A stretch of 56,628 nt of DNA from a bacterium (GTDB lineage: Bacteria; Sysuimicrobiota; Sysuimicrobiia; Sysuimicrobiales; Segetimicrobiaceae), in the NCBI GenBank assembly GCA_035295165.1, contig DATGJN010000064.1, positions 1-56,628 of the forward strand, in the 5' to 3' direction. Shown here in pieces: positions 8,266 through 16,682 of this stretch (positions are counted from its first letter, which is position 1; every line of letters begins with the position of its first letter). A program made the translations under genes and the position numbers. Below the pieces are notes generated by a model. That model made no database searches and was not told the origin of the DNA. It saw only the letters and a program-made list of their open reading frames with translations.

Positions 8266-8817
8266 ATGGTCTCGACCGACACGCACGAGCGGCGTCACAC
8301 TCGGAAATGTTTCTGGAGCCGGGCGTCCCAGGCGGCGTTCGTCGCGTTCTTGCTGCTGGGCACCGCGACCACCGTCCTCGGCGCCGGGACGGTCCCACCG
8401 GTCGGCTACGACGGGGCGACGCACACCGTGTCCTTGAGCCTTACCGCGGCACAGGCAGACGCATACAACTTCAACGGTTACGCCGGCGGTGCGCTGGTCG
8501 TGAAGGTGCCGACGGGAAGCACGGTGCAGGTGACGATGCGGAACGTCGCGGCGGACGTTTCGCACAGCGTGCTCGTGGCACCCTGGGACCAGCGCACCAA
8601 AGGGAGCGGGTTCACGCCGGCATTTCCCGGTGCGGCGCCCGCCGACTTCGAGACGGGGATCACGTCGCACGACCCTCCGCTGCACTTCACCTTTTCCGCC
8701 CGCAGCGCCGGGACATATGCCCTTCTCTGCGGCGTGCCGGGGCATGCCCTGATCGGCATGTGGGACGAACTCGACGTTGTGGACGGACTGAGCGCGCCGT
8801 CCGCGACGACCAAGTGA
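8266..8817 (+). CDS. Sulfocyanin-like type 1 blue-copper protein
   Basis: Taking ATG 8266 with GGAGG nine bases upstream, the product has 183 residues; an upstream GTG (8197) is possible but less well placed. A basic N-terminus precedes one hydrophobic segment (about 22-40), which can serve as signal or anchor. The cupredoxin copper ligands are clear: H100 (DVSHSVL), then C155-x4-H160-x4-M165 in LLCGVPGHALIGM. Low-complexity Gly/Ser loops such as NFNGYAGG resemble sulfocyanins. Such proteins carry single electrons on the outer face of the membrane. A sulfite-oxidase-family enzyme follows after 47 bp, so this is its likely electron acceptor. Confidence 0.85.
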   Translation: MVSTDTHERRHTRKCFWSRASQAAFVAFLLLGTATTVLGAGTVPPVGYDGATHTVSLSLTAAQADAYNFNGYAGGALVVKVPTGSTVQVTMRNVAADVSHSVLVAPWDQRTKGSGFTPAFPGAAPADFETGITSHDPPLHFTFSARSAGTYALLCGVPGHALIGMWDELDVVDGLSAPSATTK

Positions 8818-8864
8818 GGCGCGTGGGCACGCGCGACGCGGACATCGAAGAGGAGGGGGCTGAG

Positions 8865-10076
8865 ATGGACCGTGAACCTGCTGCTGGACCGGGTACAGAG
8901 TGGAACGGTGGACTGTCCCGCCGGGCGTTGCTCTATCGATCGGGGACGATCGCTGGGGTGGTCGCGTTTGCTGGAGCGTGGCCGTTGGTCCGCGACGCGT
9001 TGGCGCAGGAGCCAGCAATCCCCGGGGTCGCCGCGGGGATGAAAGTGATTAGCCGGTCACCGATCAACCTGGAAACGCCGATCCCGCCGCTGCGGACATG
9101 GATCACGCCCAACGACTGGTTCTTCGTCCGCTTGCACTTGCCAGGGTACGCGCAGCTCAACCGGGAGACGTGGCAGATGACAATAGACGGAGCAGTCGGA
9201 CAACCCCTCCGTCTCGCGTGGGCCGACATGCAGCGGTTTACACATGTCGAGCTCACCGCATGGGTCCAGTGCGCGGGCAACCGGCGCGGACACTTCCAGC
9301 CCAAGGCCGCGGGCGGGCAGTGGGATCGCGGGGCCGTCGGGAACGCCCGATGGTCCGGCGTACGCCTGCGTGACGTGCTGCTGTCGGCCAACCCCACGGT
9401 GAAAGCGCATCATGTGGCGTTTGAGGGGAGCGATCCCAACGGTGCCGCTCCACCGTACGTCCGCAGCATCCCGATCGAGAAGGCCCTCGACCCCAACACG
9501 TTGCTGGTCTTCGAGATGAATGGCCAGCCGTTGCCGACCCTCCACGGATTCCCGGTTCGCGCGCTCGTGCCGGGATGGGTCGGATCGGCCAACGTGAAGT
9601 GGATCCGAGCGATTCACCTGGTGGAGGAGGAGTGGAACGGACCGTATATGAAGGACCTCTACCGGATCAATCCGGTCCCCATGAACCCGACCGACAAAAC
9701 CTTCAGCTTCTCCCAGGACTTCGTTCCCACCACGGTGTTCCCGGTGAACTCATTCTTTACATCGCCCGTCACGGGCGACACGCTCCCAGCGGGCTCCGTG
9801 ACCCTTGCTGGGGTCGCCTACGCGGGGGAGACTGGAATCGCGAAGATCGAGGTCTCCGTGGACGGCGGGGCGTGGCGGCCGGCGCGGATCACGACGCCTG
9901 GGTCCGCGTACGCATGGTATCAGTGGGAGTTGGTGGAGACGCTTGCCCGCGGACGGCACGAGATCGCCGCACGCGCGACCGACTGGCGGGGCCGCACCCA
10001 GCCGCGTGAGGGATTGTGGAACCCTCAAGGGTACTTCTATAATGCCTGGGACGTGCTCGCGTTGACCGCCTCCTAG
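8865..10076 (+). CDS. Tat-exported sulfite oxidase/sulfite dehydrogenase family molybdoenzyme
   Basis: A 403-residue protein starting at ATG 8865 with SD AGGAGGGGG. A twin-arginine signal (S18-R19-R20-ALL, then a hydrophobic run ending near ALAQ at 45-48) indicates export of the folded cofactor enzyme. The Mo-ligating Cys is C136 in VQCAGNRRG; GSDPNGAAPPY and the NGQPLPTLHGFPVR pterin-binding loop follow. The C-terminal part (about 290-403) is the Mo-co oxidoreductase dimerisation domain with SVDGGAW and WRGRTQP. The family oxidises sulfite to sulfate (SorA, SoxC-like) or reduces methionine sulfoxide or other substrates; the adjacent blue-copper protein favours an oxidising direction. Confidence 0.9.
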   Translation: MDREPAAGPGTEWNGGLSRRALLYRSGTIAGVVAFAGAWPLVRDALAQEPAIPGVAAGMKVISRSPINLETPIPPLRTWITPNDWFFVRLHLPGYAQLNRETWQMTIDGAVGQPLRLAWADMQRFTHVELTAWVQCAGNRRGHFQPKAAGGQWDRGAVGNARWSGVRLRDVLLSANPTVKAHHVAFEGSDPNGAAPPYVRSIPIEKALDPNTLLVFEMNGQPLPTLHGFPVRALVPGWVGSANVKWIRAIHLVEEEWNGPYMKDLYRINPVPMNPTDKTFSFSQDFVPTTVFPVNSFFTSPVTGDTLPAGSVTLAGVAYAGETGIAKIEVSVDGGAWRPARITTPGSAYAWYQWELVETLARGRHEIAARATDWRGRTQPREGLWNPQGYFYNAWDVLALTAS

Positions 10077-10365
10077 TCGTGCCCATCGGGCGGCGCCGTT
10101 CCGCGTCGAACCTTCTGCATCTCGCATTGGGAGGCAGACGGATCGCGGCACCCACTCCGCTCGGCGTGCCACTCTGGCCAGGGCGTGGGCGAGGTCGCGG
10201 CCATGGGGCTCACGTTGATCGTCGTGGCTCTTCGTTCTGGGGTACCGGTCTTTCGGAACACCGTGCCGTCGGCTCCCGCGGGCTGCCCTGAGCGGAAGGT
10301 GTTTTGCCGGTCGCGTCCGTTGTGGTAGGCTTCGAGGGACGGCGAACACGGGGGACAGTTCGGGC
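10077..10365. other. Intergenic stretch without a supported gene
   Basis: This gap separates the sulfite-oxidase-type gene from the epimerase. I see no ORF with family features and no T-tract hairpin. A weak TAGGCT -10-like hexamer lies about 40 bp before the epimerase start, and a GGGGGACAG Shine-Dalgarno-like run lies about 10 bp before it. Confidence 0.4.
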
Positions 10366-11349
10366 ATGAGGATCCTGGTCACGGGTGGGGCGGGGTTTAT
10401 CGGGTCGACACTGAGCGAGCGGTTGCTCGCGCTCGGGCACGAGGTGACGTGCCTGGACATCTTCGACTCGCACTACGATCCGGCGATCAAGCGGCACAAC
10501 CTGGCGGGCGCGGCGCGGTCGCCGCGCTTTCGGCTGGTGGAGGGCGACATCGGGGACGCCGCGCTGATCGACCGGCTCTTGCTCGAGCAGGTGGATAGCG
10601 TGGTGCACCTGGCGGCCCGGCCGGGGGTGCGTCCCTCGATTGCGGATCCCGCCGCGTACGAGCGCGTCAACGTGCTCGGCACGATCACGCTGCTCGAGGC
10701 GTGTCGGCGCCACCCGGTGCGTCACGTCGTGTTCGCCTCGTCGTCGTCGGTCTATGGCCTCTCGCGCGACATCCCGTTTCACGAGGAGACGAGCCGGCTG
10801 CTCCCGGCATCGCCGTACGGCGTCACGAAGCTGGCGGGCGAGTACTTCTGCCGTGCATACCAGCACCTCCATACGATCCCGATCACATGCCTGCGGTTTT
10901 TCACGGTGTACGGCCCCCGGCAGCGCCCCGACATGGCGATCCACCGCTTCGTGCGCCTGATCGACGAAGGGAAGCCGATCCCGGTATACGGGGACGGCAC
11001 CGCGCGGCGAGACTTTACGTACATCGACGACGTCGTGGACGGGGTGGTGCGGGCGATCGAGCGCCCGCAGAGGTTCAAGATCTACAATCTGGGGACCCAC
11101 GACACCGTGATGTTGCGCGATCTCGTCGCGGTGATCGAGCGCGCCCTCGGCAAGACGGCCGCGATTTCGCGGCAGCCCGATCAGCCGGGAGATGTCCCGA
11201 TCACCTACGCGGACGTGAGCGCGGCCGGACGCGACCTGGGGTACGCACCGTCCACGCACATCGAGGCGGGCGTCGCGCGGTTCGTGGAGTGGTTCCGGGC
11301 GTCGCGGGCGGCCCTCGCCTCACCGGACAGTTCGGCCGGCAGCACGTAG
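10366..11349 (+). CDS. NAD-dependent nucleotide-sugar epimerase (UDP-glucuronate 4-epimerase-like)
   Basis: A 327-residue extended short-chain dehydrogenase. The N-terminal Rossmann motif GGAGFIGS is at residues 7-14, followed by the HLAARPGVRPS loop, SSSSVYG and the catalytic SPYGVTK (Tyr-x3-Lys). The LRFFTVYGPRQRPDMAI segment and the YGDGTARRDFTYIDDVV substrate loop closely resemble the UDP-glucuronate 4-epimerase subgroup (UDP-GlcA to UDP-GalA). The substrate is inferred from these motifs and from UDP-GlcA production by Ugd at 34787. Another UDP-hexose 4-epimerase activity is possible. Confidence 0.87.
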   Translation: MRILVTGGAGFIGSTLSERLLALGHEVTCLDIFDSHYDPAIKRHNLAGAARSPRFRLVEGDIGDAALIDRLLLEQVDSVVHLAARPGVRPSIADPAAYERVNVLGTITLLEACRRHPVRHVVFASSSSVYGLSRDIPFHEETSRLLPASPYGVTKLAGEYFCRAYQHLHTIPITCLRFFTVYGPRQRPDMAIHRFVRLIDEGKPIPVYGDGTARRDFTYIDDVVDGVVRAIERPQRFKIYNLGTHDTVMLRDLVAVIERALGKTAAISRQPDQPGDVPITYADVSAAGRDLGYAPSTHIEAGVARFVEWFRASRAALASPDSSAGST

Positions 11350-11380
11350 TCGGGCGCACACGCATTCCGGCGCGCCGCGC

Positions 11381-12199
11381 ATGACGACGGAGCACGCGCA
11401 CAATGAACAACCGCTGGGTGGCGGACAGCTCTCGCCCGTCGTGCGCGTCGGGGACACCATCCGACGTCCGACGGGTCCGTGGACGCCCGCCGTCCACGCG
11501 CTCCTCGCGCACCTCGAGCAGGCGGGCTACCCCGGGGCGCCGCGGGCCCTCGGGACCGATGACCAGGAGCGCGAGATTTTGTCGTTCGTCCCCGGCGAGG
11601 TGCCCGCTCCGGACAACCCGCCGCCGTATGTCTGGGCGGAGTCCGCGTTGACGGGGGCGGCGCGGTTGCTGCGACAGTACCACGACGTCGTTGCCGATTT
11701 CGTCCCTCCCCGCGGCGCCGTGTGGCAGACGGACGACGCGTCAGGACAGGAGCGCGAGATCATCTGTCACAACGACGTGGCGCCGTGGAACACCGGGTTC
11801 CTGGACGGGGTCCCGAGCGCGTTCATCGACTGGGACTTGGCCGGACCGGGCCGGCGGCTGTGGGACGTCGTGTACGCGCTGTGGCATTTCGTTCCGCTGT
11901 ACGCCGAAGAGAAGTGCGCCCGCCTGGGATGCGATCCTTCCCTGGACGAGCGCGCCCGGCGCGCCCGCAGCTTTTGCGACGCGTACCGGCTTCCCGACGG
12001 TGCGGTGGTGATCGACGCGGTGCTCGAGCGACAGTGGCGCGCCCGCGAGCGCATCCGCACGCGGGCCGAGCGCGGGGACCCGGCGTTCGTCGGGTTGTGG
12101 CGCCGAGGCGTCGGGACGGGTATACTCCACGACCTCGCGTTCGTGAGACGCAACGCGGTGACGCTGGCCCGCTATGTGAGCCACACCGGCGGCCGGTAG
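11381..12199 (+). CDS. Phosphotransferase of the aminoglycoside phosphotransferase/choline kinase fold
   Basis: A 272-residue protein. The kinase-like catalytic loop ICHNDVAPWN holds H130, the catalytic Asp D132 and N137; the Mg-binding IDWDLAGPG (D150, D152) follows. The N-terminal lobe is short and lacks a clear glycine loop. Family members phosphorylate aminoglycosides, choline, homoserine or sugars. There is no specific sign of antibiotic resistance, so the substrate is unknown. It starts 31 bp after the epimerase stop and may be co-transcribed with it. Confidence 0.75.
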   Translation: MTTEHAHNEQPLGGGQLSPVVRVGDTIRRPTGPWTPAVHALLAHLEQAGYPGAPRALGTDDQEREILSFVPGEVPAPDNPPPYVWAESALTGAARLLRQYHDVVADFVPPRGAVWQTDDASGQEREIICHNDVAPWNTGFLDGVPSAFIDWDLAGPGRRLWDVVYALWHFVPLYAEEKCARLGCDPSLDERARRARSFCDAYRLPDGAVVIDAVLERQWRARERIRTRAERGDPAFVGLWRRGVGTGILHDLAFVRRNAVTLARYVSHTGGR

Positions 12200-12227
12200 C
12201 GACCCCCTCCGTCAGCCGGCGAACGGA

Positions 12228-12620
12228 CTAGCGAGCCGCGGCCGTTCCGCCGGACACCGCACGTCCCGAGACCCCGCACCCGGCCATGAGCGCGACGGCG
12301 GCGGAGTCGCCGGTCGCCGTCGTTCCGCTCCACACCGAGTCCGCCCAGTTCCTGAAGTCCCCCAACGTATCGCCCTGGCGGTCGAGACATTGGAACGTTG
12401 ACAGTGTGACCTGAGTGTTGATGCTGCCGCTCTGGGCCGCGTGTGCGAACAGCGAGACGGTGTCGTAGACGCCCGCGGCATACCCGTTTCGGAACGTGTC
12501 GTTGTCGCGCCGGACGTCTGAGATCCCCTCGAAGTACGCGCCCGGCGACGCGACGGCCGCCACGGCGGACCCGACAAGAAAGGATAGCACGCATCCTGCG
12601 ATCATCTTCCGCATGATCAT
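12228..12620 (-). CDS. Small secreted protein, Rap1a/Tai-like fold possible
   Basis: A 130-residue protein if it starts at ATG 12620; a second ATG at 12614 has a G-rich SD closer by. A signal peptide is visible (RKMIAGCVLSFLVGSAVAAVA). The mature part has two cysteines, one in FQCLDRQGDTLGDF and one in ALMAGCGV, with NGYAAGVYD before them. This layout resembles the small periplasmic Rap1a/Tai immunity-like superfamily, but similarity is too short to claim that function. It converges with the upstream kinase gene, with 28 bp between stops. No type VI secretion genes are nearby. Confidence 0.6.
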   Translation of the reverse strand: MIMRKMIAGCVLSFLVGSAVAAVASPGAYFEGISDVRRDNDTFRNGYAAGVYDTVSLFAHAAQSGSINTQVTLSTFQCLDRQGDTLGDFRNWADSVWSGTTATGDSAAVALMAGCGVSGRAVSGGTAAAR

Positions 12621-12802
12621 CCCCCCGCAACCGCGTCTGCCCGACCATTGTGCCCACATCCAGAGCGAGGCAGACGCCGGGTCCGGCGCCGCCGAGGGGG
12701 TGTTCGCGCTCCTCACCCTAAACTCGGATCGCCAATGCGAGGGAATCGACGCCAGCGTTTAGGCGCTCCATGCGTACCCGGTCACGCCCAACAGCGCCTG
12801 CT

Positions 12803-13063
12803 TCATTCCTTTGCCCGGCGCTCCCGCTGGAACCGGGTCAAGGCGTCCTGTTGCCGCGCCGTGTACGATGGCAACGGTACCCTCCGATGCTCCTTGCTCC
12901 GCAACACTCGGAGCGCGCGCTTCACCTCCTCCGGCGTCGCGGTGTAGCCGTAGCGTTTCAGGAATCCTCGCGTGTTGTCGACCACGTTCTCCACCGTAGG
13001 GATCATCGCCAGCGGGATCGCTTCCTCGATCTGCGTGCGCGTCGCCGTTCTGAGCCTTCCCAT
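12803..13063 (-). CDS. Small hypothetical protein, basic, unrecognised
   Basis: An 86-residue protein from ATG 13063 with GGAAGGGGG just upstream; a TTG at 13102 would add 13 residues. It is helical and strongly charged: TRTQIEEAIPLAM, then NTRGFLKRYGYTATPEEVKRALRVL, and it ends in an Arg/Lys/Glu-rich tail. I do not recognise a family. The residue pattern (amphipathic helices, no low-complexity GC shadow) and the SD support a real gene. It could be a small DNA- or protein-binding regulator, but that is a guess. Confidence 0.5.
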   Translation of the reverse strand: MGRLRTATRTQIEEAIPLAMIPTVENVVDNTRGFLKRYGYTATPEEVKRALRVLRSKEHRRVPLPSYTARQQDALTRFQRERRAKE

Positions 13064-13213
13064 CCCCGCCCCCTTCCGAAGCAGAAATGTTCGGGACTTC
13101 AAACGCGCTGCGTCCCCCCGCGCCGTCCGCGTTCGCTGCGCGGGGGGGACGGACTGCGTCTCCCGGAGTCAGTATAACCCGGCGACGAGGACGCGATGTT
13201 CCGATGACGAGCG

Positions 13214-14326
13214 TCAGGCCGGGAAGGTCGCGTCCGCATGTCTCTGGAACCGCGGCATGACGTCCCTCGCCAGCAGTTCCATCGAGCGACGCCAGAGTCG
13301 CGGGCGGTCCCAATCGTGGCCGGTCATCAGCAGGGTGCCGAAGTGACCGGTCTCATCGCGCAGCGCGACCAATTGGTCGAGCACGCGGCCCGGCGTCCCG
13401 GAGATGACCTGCGAGCGCTTGATCACGTCGACGGTCGCCGCCTCGTCGGGCATCTCGGGATCTGGTTTGATCATGAACAGGGCCTTGCGCCCCACGGCGA
13501 AGCTGTGCCGGAAGAAGGCGTAGTAGTAGGAGAGGCCGTTGGTCGGGTCCGCGAGGTAGTCTTCGGCCTCCGCGTCCGTCTCGGTGACGAGCACGCAGCG
13601 CGAGACGCGCCAGACGGTTGGGTCGGGCCGCGCTCCCACCCGTTCGCGCCCTTCCGCGTAGCGTTCCCAGTGGCCGCGCAGATACCGGCGGTGAAAGAAG
13701 TTCCCTGAGATCGGAATCCACCCCCGCTCGCCCGCGGTCCGGGCGCTCAGGGAGTTGGGCGTGACGAGGGACAGCGCGATCGGCGGGTGCGGCACCTGGT
13801 ACGGTCGCGGGACCCAGCCGACCTTGAAGGCGGGCCAGACCGAGTCCTTGAGCGACAGCGGCCACGATTGTCCGGGCAGGTCGTACGGCGGGTCCTGGGA
13901 CCACAGCTTCAGCACCGTGTCGATCGACTCGACCACCATCTGCGAGCGCACCTCGCTCGGGGGGACGTGGAACATTTCCATGTCGCTGCCGAGGCCGCCC
14001 GAGCCGATCCCCAGGATGAGGCGCCCGCGGCAGAGATGATCGAACATCGCGGCCTGCGCCGCCACCACGAGCGGGTGCGTCTGCAGAAGATTGAGGACGC
14101 CCGTGCCGAACCGAATCGTCCGCGCGCGGTCGATCACGGTCGAAAGGAACACGAACGGGGAGGTGATGCGCTCGCTCCACGACGTGAGATGCTCGCCGAC
14201 AAACACCTCCGAGAAGCCGAGCCCGTCCGCGAGGATGATCGCCTCGCGGTCTTCCTCGAGCACGGCGGTGTAGTCCCGATCAGGATGGTGAAACGGCATC
14301 ATGAACATGCCGAGCGTGACGCTCAC
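13214..14326 (-). CDS. LLM-class flavin-dependent oxidoreductase (luciferase-like monooxygenase)
   Basis: A 370-residue TIM-barrel protein starting at GTG 14326 after SD GAGGAGG. Bacterial luciferase-like features are present: GMFMMPFHHPDRDY at the N-terminus, AIILADGLGFSEVFVGEH, the FGTGVLNLLQTHPLVVAAQAAMFDHL segment, RLILGIGSGG, and a C-terminal SQVISGTPGRVLDQLVALRDE stretch. Such enzymes use FMNH2 or F420 with O2 to oxidise aldehydes, alkanes, sulfonates, nitrilotriacetate or other small molecules. No flavin reductase or transporter is adjacent, so the substrate cannot be set. Confidence 0.9.
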   Translation of the reverse strand: MSVTLGMFMMPFHHPDRDYTAVLEEDREAIILADGLGFSEVFVGEHLTSWSERITSPFVFLSTVIDRARTIRFGTGVLNLLQTHPLVVAAQAAMFDHLCRGRLILGIGSGGLGSDMEMFHVPPSEVRSQMVVESIDTVLKLWSQDPPYDLPGQSWPLSLKDSVWPAFKVGWVPRPYQVPHPPIALSLVTPNSLSARTAGERGWIPISGNFFHRRYLRGHWERYAEGRERVGARPDPTVWRVSRCVLVTETDAEAEDYLADPTNGLSYYYAFFRHSFAVGRKALFMIKPDPEMPDEAATVDVIKRSQVISGTPGRVLDQLVALRDETGHFGTLLMTGHDWDRPRLWRRSMELLARDVMPRFQRHADATFPA

Positions 14327-14380
14327 GACAGCCTCCTCACCCGTGCCGCACGGAGCATCCCCGAGCGCTTGGGGAAGGTT

Positions 14381-14818
14381 CTAGGTCTGGCTCCCGCTCA
14401 GCCGGCGCACGTACGGCCGGAGCGTGGTGCGGTGAAGGGAGTCGACGAGCCGATCGTCGGCCGTGACAAGGAAACAGTCTTCAGCCACCGCCAACGCGAG
14501 ATATAGCGCATCGTATACGGAACGACCGAACCGTGTCGCAATCTCGAACGCTGCGGTAAGCAACGGTACGGAAGGACGGAGCACAATCGGCGGGGCTGAG
14601 GCGAATGCGGTGACGACGTGCTGTGCCTCGCGTGGGCTGAGCTCGCCGCGCCGGGTCTTTTTCCAGAGCGTGTTGCCGAACTCGGTGAGCAACAGATCGG
14701 GCGCGAGCAGCCGCAGGCCGCGAGCGAGGAGTCCGGACGCGTGATCGCTTCCCCGCTCCGGGACGTACCATTTCACCGCCACGCTCGCGTCGACGACCAC
14801 CAGCTCGGTGCGCGTCAC
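14381..14818 (-). CDS. vapC: PIN-domain ribonuclease toxin, VapC/FitB type
   Basis: A 145-residue PIN protein. The acidic metal-binding residues are in place: D10 in VVVDASVAVKW, E46 in LLTEFGN, D103 in VYDALYLALA and D121/D122 in VTADDRLV. PIN toxins cleave tRNA, rRNA or mRNA when freed from their antitoxin. It overlaps the antitoxin gene upstream by 4 bp, the standard antitoxin-first arrangement, and both are transcribed from the promoter at 15086-15115. Confidence 0.93.
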   Translation of the reverse strand: MTRTELVVVDASVAVKWYVPERGSDHASGLLARGLRLLAPDLLLTEFGNTLWKKTRRGELSPREAQHVVTAFASAPPIVLRPSVPLLTAAFEIATRFGRSVYDALYLALAVAEDCFLVTADDRLVDSLHRTTLRPYVRRLSGSQT

Positions 14819-15054
14819 CGCCGACGGTCCTCTCGGATGAGGGCCGCGCTGTCACTGAAGGTGCGGTCGCGCCGACCGAGCCGCGCGCGCACCGCGGAGG
14901 CGATCCGCGCCGCACTCTGATCGGTCGATTCGCTGGCCGCAGATTCGAGGATGGTCACGAGTTCCTGCTGAAGCGACCGCTGGTGTCGTGCAGCCCTGCG
15001 CTTGAGTGATTTGATCAGGGCTTCGGGAACACGCCGAATGAGGACGTCCGTCAC
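14815..15054 (-). CDS. FitA/VapB-like ribbon-helix-helix antitoxin
   Basis: A 79-residue protein from GTG 15054, chosen because GGAAGG lies seven bases upstream. The farther ATG at 15087 falls inside the operator and the -10 box and is unlikely. The N-terminus TDVLIRRVPEALIKSLKRRAARHQRSLQQEL is the FitA-type RHH: a beta strand for DNA contact and two helices. The C-terminal part wraps the PIN toxin in this family. Dimers normally repress their own operon through an inverted repeat, which is present at 15077-15093. Confidence 0.9.
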   Translation of the reverse strand: MTDVLIRRVPEALIKSLKRRAARHQRSLQQELVTILESAASESTDQSAARIASAVRARLGRRDRTFSDSAALIREDRRR

Positions 15055-15076
15055 GAGCCACCTTCCGTTCGAACGT

Positions 15077-15093
15077 GCTATCATCATGATAGC
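15077..15093. promoter_or_regulatory. Perfect inverted repeat, probable antitoxin operator
   Basis: GCTATCAT-C-ATGATAGC is an eight-base perfect inverted repeat around one central base. It covers the -10 box of the toxin-antitoxin promoter. RHH antitoxins of the FitA/VapB type bind such repeats, so repression by occlusion of the promoter is expected. Confidence 0.75.
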
Positions 15094-15115
15094 AGTCGAA
15101 GCGTTTCGGTGTCAA
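15086..15115 (-). promoter_or_regulatory. Sigma-70-type promoter of the toxin-antitoxin pair
   Basis: On the minus strand a full-consensus -35 TTGACA (15115-15110) is separated by 18 bases from -10 TATCAT (15091-15086, five of six matches). The antitoxin start lies about 31 bases downstream of the -10 box. It is the clearest housekeeping-type promoter in the window. Confidence 0.75.
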
Positions 15116-15351
15116 GAACGTACACTGCCCCGTGAGCCGCGGCGCGGATGGCGTTGCCTGCTGCGGGCTGGTTCGCGGCGGCACTAGCGAGCCTAAACGG
15201 CACGGCCGCCGCGTGTTCCATCGCGTTGCTTCGCATCGAGAGGGTTGTTTCCGCCGTCAGCGAGGCCGTGGCACGATCGTCGTGACGACAGCGGGCCCGC
15301 GGCCGCCCACCGGGTCGCAGAAACGTGGCCGACGCTGGGGAGGGGTAGCTC

Positions 15352-16416
15352 GTGTCCACCAAGCGCAGAGCGCCGACGTCTAAACCCGCCAAGGTCGTGA
15401 AGGAGGGGGCGGCCATGCAATTTCCGGAGATGCCGCAGGAAGACTCCGCATCGTTCGACGAGGTGACGGCGATCGCGCGCGAGCGAGCGCTCGCAATGCC
15501 GACGCAGCGGGCCGCCCGGGAGAAACGCGACCAACACGCGTTGGAAGCGGGAGCGGGCGCCACGTCGCAGGCCGTCATCGACGGCTTGAGCAAGACTCGT
15601 CTGATGGTCAACGAGGCACTCGATGACGTCGGTGGGGCCCTGCTGGACCAGGCAAAGCAACTGGCCGCGCTGGAGGAAGCCGTTCGCCTGCGCCGGGCCG
15701 AACTCCAGGAGGTGTATCGGGTCGAAGTGGCCGTACGCACGCTCGAGGAGATGGTTGCTCGGTATCACGCCGAGCGGCAGCGGCTCGAGAGCGAGCTCTC
15801 TGACGCCCGATCATTGGCCGAGGCAGAGCGCAGTAGGTGGCAGGAGACGTTTGATGAAGAGCAGGCCGAAGCCCGGAAGGCCTGGGAGCGCGCGGAGGAG
15901 GAGTACGACTATCGGAAGAGGACGGAGCGTGCGCGAGAGGAGGCGGAGTACCAAGCAAAGCGGAAGGCGCTTCTGGCCGAACACGATGAAGAGCGGACCC
16001 GCCGCGAAGAGGAGTTGAAAGGCCGGGAGAATGCCCTGGCTGCGAGCGAGGCGCGGCTCGCTGAGCTGGAGGCTCGCGTCCAAGCCTTCCCAGGGGAGCT
16101 AGAGCAGGCAGTGGCCCAAGCCCAGCAAGCCGCGATTGTTGTCGAGCGCGAGCGGGCCCGTATGGCATCGGAGTCAGCCGCCAAGGAAGCTCAGGCTGCC
16201 GAGGCGCTCCTCAAGCAACGCGTCGGAACTCTGGAGGAGCAGAACCGGGCTCAGAGCGCGCGCATCGGGCAATTGGAGCGTGAACTGCGCGAAGCCGTGC
16301 ACCGGGTCCGCGACATCGCGCTGAAGGCCATCGAAGGTGCTAGTGGTGCGGCTGCACTGCAACGAGTCAGCGAGTTCGCGCTGCACCAGGCACGAACGCG
16401 CGGTGAGGGTGCATGA
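15352..16416 (+). CDS. Long coiled-coil protein, unrecognised
   Basis: A 354-residue protein from GTG 15352 with SD GGGGAGGGG. After a basic, Pro/Ala-rich N-terminus, residues about 100-330 are almost unbroken Glu/Arg/Ala/Gln heptad-like sequence (ERQRLESELSDAR, EEEYDYRKRTEREREE-like runs), with no membrane segment or signal peptide. It should form a long cytoplasmic coiled coil. Structural, cytoskeletal or SMC-like roles are conceivable, but nothing in the sequence selects one. It is transcribed divergently from the toxin-antitoxin pair. Confidence 0.75.
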   Translation: MSTKRRAPTSKPAKVVKEGAAMQFPEMPQEDSASFDEVTAIARERALAMPTQRAAREKRDQHALEAGAGATSQAVIDGLSKTRLMVNEALDDVGGALLDQAKQLAALEEAVRLRRAELQEVYRVEVAVRTLEEMVARYHAERQRLESELSDARSLAEAERSRWQETFDEEQAEARKAWERAEEEYDYRKRTERAREEAEYQAKRKALLAEHDEERTRREEELKGRENALAASEARLAELEARVQAFPGELEQAVAQAQQAAIVVERERARMASESAAKEAQAAEALLKQRVGTLEEQNRAQSARIGQLERELREAVHRVRDIALKAIEGASGAAALQRVSEFALHQARTRGEGA

Positions 16417-16682
16417 GACCCAAACCAAGATCACCGTGATGTCTTTTCGGTCAGGAAGATTTCTCGAGAGAAGTCGTCGCAAACCCCGCACCGCGTAGCG
16501 TGATCGAGGCGTCGGGTTTGCAGGATGCGCCACGTCTAACCGCGGGCGCGGCAGCGCAGAACACCTCTCGGTTCATGAGGTGAGCTGCTCGCAGACAAAG
16601 ACTCTGAGAACCGGGGCCCGTGCCAAGGCGTGACCTCACGGCGGCGTTCTCAACGGTCCCGCCGATCCCCTCTGCATGCAAA
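16417..16682. other. Intergenic stretch without a supported gene
   Basis: Between the coiled-coil gene and the broken PIN gene I see no ORF with recognisable features, no strong hairpin followed by T residues and no repeat. The short reading frames here lack an SD and family motifs. Confidence 0.4.

Noticed and set aside
11381-12199. Antibiotic-resistance gene call for the aminoglycoside-phosphotransferase-fold protein
   Set aside because: Only the broad kinase fold is visible; the family covers many small-molecule kinases and the context is sugar metabolism.
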